NCBI GenBank assembly: GCA_963402885.1
Contig: OY727096.1
Coordinates: 11,141,820 to 11,205,819 of the forward strand
Length of the DNA: 64,000 nucleotides
Direction of reading: 5' to 3'
Source: Antedon bifida
Taxonomy: Eukaryota; Echinodermata; Crinoidea; Comatulida; Antedonidae
Each line of letters opens with the position of its first letter. Positions within the stretch are counted from its first letter, which is position 1. The notes beneath the pieces were generated by a model that had not been told where the DNA came from, did no database searches, and worked only from the letters and a program-made list of their open reading frames with translations. Of this stretch, positions 57,245-64,000 are shown piece after piece. Position numbers and translations under genes: made by a program.

Positions 57245-58550
57245 GTTAGAAGGGTTCTCCATCTTGAGACTTGCATCTATGCTATCTTGGTTTTTGCTTT
57301 TATGACTATACTATTTATGCTCGTTGGTGATAAAAGATCAAACTCCATAAGCAATCAGAACCAAATATTTTAAAAACTGAGTGGATCATTTATGATTCAA
57401 AATAGAATTATATGGTACAACAAGAAACAATTCATTCAGTGATAGGTTCTGCATGACATGGTACATAAACATAATACACAATATCTTTTCGACCTGATGG
57501 ATGATGAGAAAGTAACAACTTATTGAAAGAGAAAAAAAGTAGAATTTTATAAGCCACTGAGAAAGCATTGCTCTAAACCTTTGCGGATTTCTATAAGGCA
57601 ACCATTTCTAATAGTGCATATCAAAACAAAATTTACGAAAAAAAGCTGACAGAAAATCTGCTGACCAACCATTGAAGTTGGTGAATATCATAAAGTAGAG
57701 CATGATCATAGACCAATTTCAATTTCTTCAGCCAAATCTGACTTCATACATATCTTAATGGATGGCGTTGACATACTCACAGATGTTCCAGAAGCTGAAA
57801 ACTTAAAAACATAATAGCCATTCACTACCAGTTTAAGGATTCAGTAAACATTGCTGTCAGGCATTTTAGTTACCTATATAATGAATACAGAGAGAACAGT
57901 ACAAGAATGATACGAGTTGGCAACAGTGAGTAGATTTTCAAGATGCAAGGTAAACAAGAAGAAATGATCTGCTATGGCAATCACAAAGAAGCTTATGTGC
58001 TTATACATGACAGTTGATGTGTAATGATGTGCACTTTTTAACTCGTATAGCAAAAACATACTAAAGGACGATATCTGGTATAGTGAAAAACAAAGTGGCT
58101 AAAAAATCAAATCACCTTTCGTGCCTTACAGGTTGCAAGACATCATCATTTGCTGGTTATGGGAAGGCGAGTCATACTGGAAATCATTCGTAACGCATCC
58201 ACTCCTTGTAATGGAATTTGCAAATCAGTATTATGGTTAAAATGAATTGGGTCATTTGGAAGCCCCTATCCCAGTTGTCAGTTACATAATGTATGTAAAC
58301 GAAAGAGCCAGATATATTTGTTGCCGTAAACATGCATGTGTGATTGCTGAGTACCCAGCTGGCTAATATGCATTTGTCATTATGTAATAGAAGAAATACC
58401 CACCCCAGTGCGGGTACCTCTCCCTATCCTACACTAGTAGTTTAAAACCTTCAAAGTACAAATTCCGGTCATGTTGATATCCAATGGTCATGATGAAGGA
58501 GAATCAGCTGTCAAAGAGTCATAAATAAATGACATTTGTTGAAAAAGATT
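57245..58550. other. No recognised gene
   Basis: Scattered short minus-strand frames (57386-57601, 57874-58059) have no motif. The region looks like decayed sequence. Confidence 0.45.
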
Positions 58551-58559
58551 GATATCAGT

Positions 58560-59117
58560 TTTATTTAAGAATTTAATTTAAGAAAATTATGTACGGAAAA
58601 AATAGGGAAAGTATGAGAAAGACTATTCGAATGGGTAATAAGCCTAATGGCCTTTTTTTGTAAAATAATAAGTCTATCTATAGATGTCTTGTAATTATTA
58701 GCCCAAACAATATTGCAATAATTTAAGTAGGGCAAAATAAGAGAGCAATATAATAAACGCAAAATTGTTAAAGGGATATAGTGTGAAAGCCTATAGATAA
58801 TTCCTATATTTTTTTAAACCTTCGAAGCAACCGAATCAATATGACATTTCCATGTTAATTTAGAATCAAGAAAAACTCCAAGAAACTGGACGGTATCAGT
58901 GAGAGGAATATTAATATTATTTAACAAAATTAAGTTATTTCCAAGAATGAAGGATTTGTTAGGACTGTGAAAAATAATAGCACTGCATTTTTTAAAGTTT
59001 ACCGAAAGTTTATTAGCTGAAAAATATTTTAAAACAGACTTAAGTTTGTTGTTAACAACATCAAAAATTGATTATCAGGATCTCTTTCAGAATTTAAATT
59101 TTTAAATACAATATCAT
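58560..59117 (-). pseudogene. LINE RT C-terminal fragment (LINE F)
   Basis: The minus strand reads DVVNNKLKSVLKYFSANKLS, VNFKKCSAIIFHSPNKSF, TDTVQFLGVFLDSKLTWKCH and IDSVASK. After a frame change it reads LLYCSLILPYLNYCNIVWAN and RLIILQKKAIRLITHS. These are the RT thumb motifs (NxxKT-like, FLGVxLDxxLxWxxHI and LPxLxYCxxVWxxxY) of a Jockey/CR1-like LINE. It begins just after the position of the catalytic YADD and ends before the C-terminus. Confidence 0.85.
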
Positions 59118-59350
59118 CATGCGTGCCCCTGGAGGGATGCGTAGGACGAGACGACATAGAACAATTAGACGGAACATTAAACATTGATAAAATAAAAAAC
59201 TAGCAAATGAAAGAGCAGCCGAGATCGATTCAGGACATGTTTAGAGACGAGGCAAAAATTCAAAATGCAATATTAGACAGCAGTAAATATAAAGCAAATA
59301 GGTGTACAATTGATCAAGTGAAATCAATATATGCGGACAGAAAAATCGGT

Positions 59351-59650
59351 ACAAATTATGCAAGTACAGAATTCAATTGAACAAAGAACATACACAGATG
59401 CATATACAGTTTAAATATTCAAGGAAGAAAACAAGATATGCAAATATCAAAAGGTGGTACAGATATGCAAATACGGAATTCAATTGAACAAAGACATACA
59501 CTAATATGCTAATACAATTAAAATATTCAAGGGAGAAAACAAGATATGCAAATATCAAAAGGTGGTACAGATATGCAAATACGGAATTTAATTGAACAAA
59601 GACAAATATGCTAATGCAGTTTGAATGTTCAAGGACGTAAACAACAAGAA
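59351..59650. repeat. 108-bp tandem repeat, about 2.8 copies
   Basis: Units start ACAAATTATGCAAGTACAG (59351), ACAGATATGCAAATACGG (59459) and the same at 59567. The first two are full length, and the third is truncated and diverged after about 80 bases. Each contains TTCAATTGAACAAAG and ACAAGATATGCAAATATC. Confidence 0.92.
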
Positions 59651-59654
59651 CCGA

Positions 59655-60410
59655 CTAATTTATTCAAGATGCAATGAAATAATAAATGGCGGTTACAGCG
59701 GCATTAACTGTTTACAAGGAAAAAACAACAAAAGAAAACAGTTCTTTTTGTTGTCAGTCTGAGTAATCTTGAGAAATTAACCAAGTTGATCAAGCGATTT
59801 TATTAGCGCAGTGACTGTTGTCCCACGGTTGGTAAAAGTTGCATAAATTCGTCCTCCCAACGCGATGAGATCGGTCAAGTTACCTTAATACCTGGAATAA
59901 GCTAATGAAACATGTTTTTTCATGAATAATAAAACTCTTTATTCAAATGCTTATATTATATATAAATGTCATCAATAGACTAGTTACAATTCAACGCCAA
60001 CACATAAAACTGCCAAGATAAGGTTGTGAATTAAGACTTTTACTACAGTATTACATTATGAATGAGATTTTCTTTTACCTGGAATGTATATGGGGATGCG
60101 GCAAGTTTTTACATAATGCATAAATGTTTAAGAAATATTTATAGAAATCACTAACCATGTTATGCGTTAGAATATGCTTAGTAAAGTGCTAATTCTTGAT
60201 CTAAATTAAAATTATACATAACTTAAAATAAAATGAGGTTTCATTTATCATACTGTATTACAGTATATCACAACACTTGGATACATCTCAATATTGACAT
60301 TTGCTGCTGAATATTGTGAACATAATATCAAATAAAAAAAATAAACATATTAATCGTGATTGTCTATATCATGCTAAAATCACATATCATTTTTTTAGCT
60401 ACTTGTTTAG
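59655..60410. other. No recognised gene
   Basis: AT-rich sequence downstream of the HECT gene stop at 60415. No supported coding frame or repeat is seen. Confidence 0.5.
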
Positions 60411-60654
60411 TTTTCTACACAATGTCCATTACCCAAATGTTATTTTCTAACACAGCACTGAACTCTGATCGAAATTCAATGTAGTCCTTGAAGCTAGAAG
60501 CCAATTCAAGGATGCAACTGGACGTCTCTCAAAGTCAGACTGTTTAACATAACGCACTGTTATTTTCTTTCCCAACATTTGATTAGCTCCTTTAAATAAA
60601 GAAATAACAAGGCCAACAGCCATTAAGTCGCGTGCTACAATGCATAGTGATACC

Positions 60655-60692
60655 GGACCGACAGACAGACCGACAGACAGACCGACCGACAT
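60655..60692. repeat. Short GACAGACC tandem repeat
   Basis: GACCGACAGACAGACCGACA runs as a short tandem array within the HECT gene intron. Confidence 0.85.
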
Positions 60693-60767
60693 AGTGAACT
60701 ATAGAGATAAATAACTAAAAGATAAATACATATAATGATATTTAATAACATATTATTAATAATTTAA

Positions 60768-61470
60768 GGCTAGCCTCTACTACTAGTAGTACTGAGTGAA
60801 AAAACTGAAAACATATGGGATAGAGTTCATCTTCAATCATAGTGAAACATTTTTTTTTTCCATATTTGAGGTCAAACCTCATTTAAAGTGATCAATATTG
60901 ATTAGATCACAACTATAACTATAAAAGGTGATAATTTATGGGGAAAAAATTGAAATGATGTAAAGTTTGCCAGTTTTTGAGTAAAAAAATCATTTTTACA
61001 TTAAAGATTTCACAGCGCAAATCTAAAAAAACACAAACCTCCTGCAAACCACTTATATTATATTGATTATAACAATAACATGATTAGATCTAAAAAGAAA
61101 ACAATTAATAAAACAAAATTATTGAAATTAATGCAAGTTTTTGGGTTGAAAAACATAAATTTTTCTGGCAAAAATACTGGTTTCAGAGTGCAAATCCCTA
61201 AAAAACAAATATCATTCAAACCAATTATTAATTAGATCATATAGAACTATAAAAGGAGATAATCTAAAAAAAACCTTTGAGAAACCTCCTTCCAACTAAT
61301 TAATAATAATATTAATTAGATCACAACTAGAACTATATTAGTTGTCATCTAATCAATATTAATTGGTTTAAATTGTTTTTGTTGCACAGTTAGTAATACC
61401 CTTTAAAATATACCAGAATCTTTTTTTTAACTAATTTGGAAAAAAGTATGTCTAGGGATAGAGGCTAGCC
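60768..61470. mobile_element. 703-bp element with TTAA duplication in a HECT gene intron
   Basis: The ends GGCTAGCCTCTA (60768) and TAGAGGCTAGCC (to 61470) are perfect 12-bp inverted repeats, flanked on both sides by TTAA (60764-60767 and 61471-61474). TTAA target duplication is characteristic of piggyBac and Kolobok elements. The interior is AT-rich, with repeated motifs such as TAGATCACAACTA..AACTATAAAAGG, and encodes no protein, so this is a MITE. It lies in the last intron of the HECT gene. Confidence 0.85.
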
Positions 61471-63009
61471 TTAACATCGGTTAAAAACCTTATTTTCAAA
61501 TGAACTTACCTGTAGTGTATCTCATAAACGTCATTTACTTGTCCACAGACAGACTCTTTATAAATTTGAGAAGAAGTTTAGTAGTATTTCTTTGTTCTTC
61601 TGATGCATCTTGTGGTAGATTTAACGCAGCTATGACAAGCTTGGTTGTTTGAAGATATCTGTCAAACAGCTATACCAACAATCAAGCTCGTCATATCTTC
61701 AATGTTCTATCATCGTATATAGAGCGGGTTTCAAGTGTTCTACAAACATGCTGTGCCAGCATCTACATATGTATGCTGTTCTCTGTATCAAGGTACGGTG
61801 GGCAGCATCCTGTAGAATTGCTCTAATATTGTCACTCGTAGCATTTCTTTTTACCTTGTAATTGTCGAGGATATAAAATAGGTCCTCTTCATCCACATCT
61901 GAGAAGTTGTTCAGTGCCGTTTCTAAAACAATTTTTTCACTGTCTGCAACTAATTATAAAAAAGTGGGTATCATTGATGGATGGTTTTGATTGATAATGG
62001 TGTCATCTCCAGCCATCACATATTGTAAAAATGGTACTGCTAATTTGAACGGGAAGAAACTTTCCTGCTTATATCCGATAACCAGAACTTTTGCTGTGGC
62101 TTGCCACTTTTCTTTGCTCATATTATCCCGTAGACAGGGTACCTTCAGATGTTCTCCCACAGTATACAAATTGTAGAAATCCTCCCAAAATTCACTAAGA
62201 ATATCTCTTAATACACCACCAAAGTCTTCACCAAGTTCAAGTTGGCCATTAGGCATAACCATTTCGACCTCAATAGGACAATCAAGGTCAGTATTGATAA
62301 AGAAATCTGTAAGTTCTTTCAAAACATGGCCTCGGTGCAGCCTTACTTTAGTATACTTGGGAATAACAGGATTTTCACTCTCATCCTCAAAATTTAACAA
62401 GTCATTCATTATAGACAGACCTTCATTCATATCGTCGTAATTCAATAAATCATTTGCTATGGGAAGATTATTGGCTACTACTTTTGCTTGCACAGTCGGT
62501 GTGCCTAGATCCACAAAGGTATTCGCATCACTGTCACTGTCATCACTGTTAAGTAGAACCTTAATAGAGGGAGGCCTGTTGATTCATAAAGCTCTCCTAT
62601 TGTTTCGCTTTCGCTCATTGCTTTTTCCTAAAAATGTTGAAGGTCAAATGTATATTGTTCCACCGGTCCAAATTTATTTCCAGTTGCAAAAAAGAATCCT
62701 TTAGCATTTGCCACTATATCTTTCTTCAAAGATCTCTTCTCCATTCTAGCTTCTCTTCGCCCTCCGCCAGTGGATTCCTTCTAATGTGTTTTCCATAATC
62801 TTTCTTAGAGTTTTCACTGCATTTGAAATTCCGGGGCGTGAAAATGATTTGGACTTTTTCTTCTTTGTTTCTGTTTCACTTTCATCTCGTAAGAATTTTT
62901 TTCTTAATCTTGTTAAGAGTGTTGTATTTTTTGACTCCGAATCATTCGAATCTGACGAATCCGACATCTGAAAAACCAAAACAAAGTGAAACATTTGAAA
63001 CACAGAAAG

Positions 63010-64000
63010 TGGTTGCTGATAAAACAGGATGATTTGATTGGTTGTATTGACCTAAACATGTATTTGATATAGAAGATATGTTTAAGATGTAGTTAAGTTT
63101 GGTTGTTGATTTTATGAGAGAAAGACTTCACTTCCGGTGATAGCCTGGGTGCAGTACAAATTTTGAGGGAAAAAAGTATAGGAACATTTTTTTTTGGTTT
63201 TTCTAATAGAGTATACCATATAGAATGTCAGAAAAAAAATCCCCATCCCAGGGTCTTGGGCAAAATTTTTTACGGCACTTTTAAATTTTGGCCAATATAA
63301 CACACACAAATACCTATATATAGGGGATAGGGAAAACCAATTCACGTTACTTGGAGTTGTGTTATGATGATTCAAATTAGCTGAGGCTTACTTTAATAAC
63401 TACTTCTCATAGTAGTTGATAAATCGAGTCGATAACAATGACATCATCATGCCAGAATCCAATATGACGTCCAATTTGGCGGGAAAAACAGGGTATTGCT
63501 AACTTCCCGCAAACCCCCGCAAACCTCCAAAAAAAACATAGCAAACCCCACCGAACCAACATAAAAGTGATTGAATGTAAATGTATATTAGCTATTATGC
63601 CCGCCGGCCGGTCTAGCGCATCACGCATTTCACACGCACTTCCTCCTCTGTGCGGCCACCATCAAGAAGTAGGCCCAGCAGTACAGTAGGAGGCTAGTCA
63701 CTAGTGCAAGCCTAGTAACGATAATTTTCTGGAAGATAATTCTGAAAATTGCAGTTTGCAAATAATTATTAGGGATTTGTTTAAATGTTTATAATAATAA
63801 AAATAATTTACTTGTAAATTAACTATTAACTATAGAAACTTATTTTGGCTAGCCCATCTCAATTGTTTAATTGTATTTTCCCCCAATTATATTTTACTTA
63901 CAGGGCATGATGTGCCTCTTTCTTAATTTATATTTACTTCAAGCTTGTATACATTGATATAAATACTTATTGTATTTGTATTATAAATTATATATGTATT
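63010..64000. other. No recognised gene to the window end
   Basis: Short minus-strand frames at 63112-63375 and 63407-63628 have no motif. The promoter of the HECT gene would be expected near 63000-63100, but I cannot point to an element. Confidence 0.45.

Larger units (their letters stand above)
60415..63003 (-). pseudogene. G2E3-like HECT E3 ubiquitin ligase gene, decayed
   Basis: From 63003 down: a Ser/Asp/Lys-rich N-terminus (MSDSSDSNDSESKN); then TGGGRREARMEKRSLKKD and NAKGFFFATGNKFGPVEQYT; then a stop and SETIGELYESTGL. Next come TKVRLHRGHVLKELTDFF, MPNGQLELGEDFGGVLRDI, LSEFWEDFYNLYTVGEHLKV and PC. An in-frame TAA precedes LVADSEKIVLETALNNFSDV and LIQRTAYICRCWHSMF. A further stop and frameshift precede LNLPQDASEEQRN and KSLSVDK, then a TAA and MTFMRYTTG. 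A GT-AG intron (60590-61509) joins in phase to ANQMLGKKITVRYVKQSDFE and RRP, then SSCILELASSFKDYIEFRSE and FSAVLENNIWVMDIV. The C-lobe cysteine region is visible (SSC). At least three stops and two frameshifts: a pseudogene. Confidence 0.75.

Noticed and set aside
60415..63003. In-frame TAA/TAG within otherwise coherent frames here, in gene A and in the MADF-BESS gene, as possible stop-codon reassignment
   Set aside because: The stops fall at positions that would need different amino acids, accompany frameshifts, and LINE A has 694 codons without stops. Decay explains it better.

Overview
This window is animal nuclear DNA, AT-rich and almost entirely built from degenerate transposable elements, with intron-containing reading frames and no bacterial-type operons. 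The frequent TAGGCCTAG-type motifs, Penelope-like elements, CR1/L2-type LINEs, a 2A-like peptide in a LINE, MADF/BESS and G2E3-like HECT gene families together suggest a marine deuterostome invertebrate, most likely an echinoderm. That placement is inference and was not tested by any search.

Layout. 1-6.6 kb: a minus-strand gene of an unnamed family (pieces at 1700-2126 and 5812-6563), cut in one exon by a 3.7 kb inverted-repeat element (2130-5808) with a 3-bp target duplication; the element carries a 356-bp and a 224-bp tandem repeat. 6.8-19.5 kb: a 0.8 kb dispersed repeat, a Penelope-like GIY-YIG remnant, then a minus-strand Ty3/gypsy element (gag 18.7-19.5 kb, pol 17.9-18.7 kb and 8.2-8.66 kb) split by a 9.25 kb hAT transposon (8659-17909). 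The hAT transposase has four recognisable coding blocks with in-phase GT-AG junctions between the first three. Inside the hAT are a 555-bp tandem duplication and a higher-order array of 84-bp units plus the 0.8 kb repeat. 19.5-26 kb: a Penelope remnant hit by a 600-bp MITE with a perfect 9-bp duplication, a nearly complete LINE, a gypsy gag piece with a 48-bp coding minisatellite, and a second LINE inside a palindromic satellite.

26-34.6 kb: MADF, MADF-BESS and Myb/SANT-like coding pieces around a PIF/Harbinger nuclease fragment and a Ty1/copia fragment, then a minus-strand gene of an unnamed DDE-like family carrying a Penelope fragment bounded by 150-bp direct repeats. 35-40 kb: mostly gene-poor, with one weak host-gene candidate at 38-39.6 kb. 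40-45 kb: a foldback-like element, a LINE endonuclease piece, a Harbinger fragment and a hAT MITE with perfect 8-bp duplication. 47-51 kb: a MADF-BESS gene with a LINE in its intron region and a 332-bp tandem repeat. 51.5-56.3 kb: a LINE 5' part with a 2A-like peptide abutting a three-exon MULE transposase gene. 58.5-63 kb: a LINE RT piece, a 108-bp tandem array, and a decayed G2E3-like HECT ligase gene with a TTAA-flanked MITE in an intron.

No tRNA, rRNA or CRISPR array was recognised. Most protein-coding pieces carry stops or frameshifts. The informative content is the nesting order and the precise insertion footprints. All family names come from reading motifs, not from database searches.
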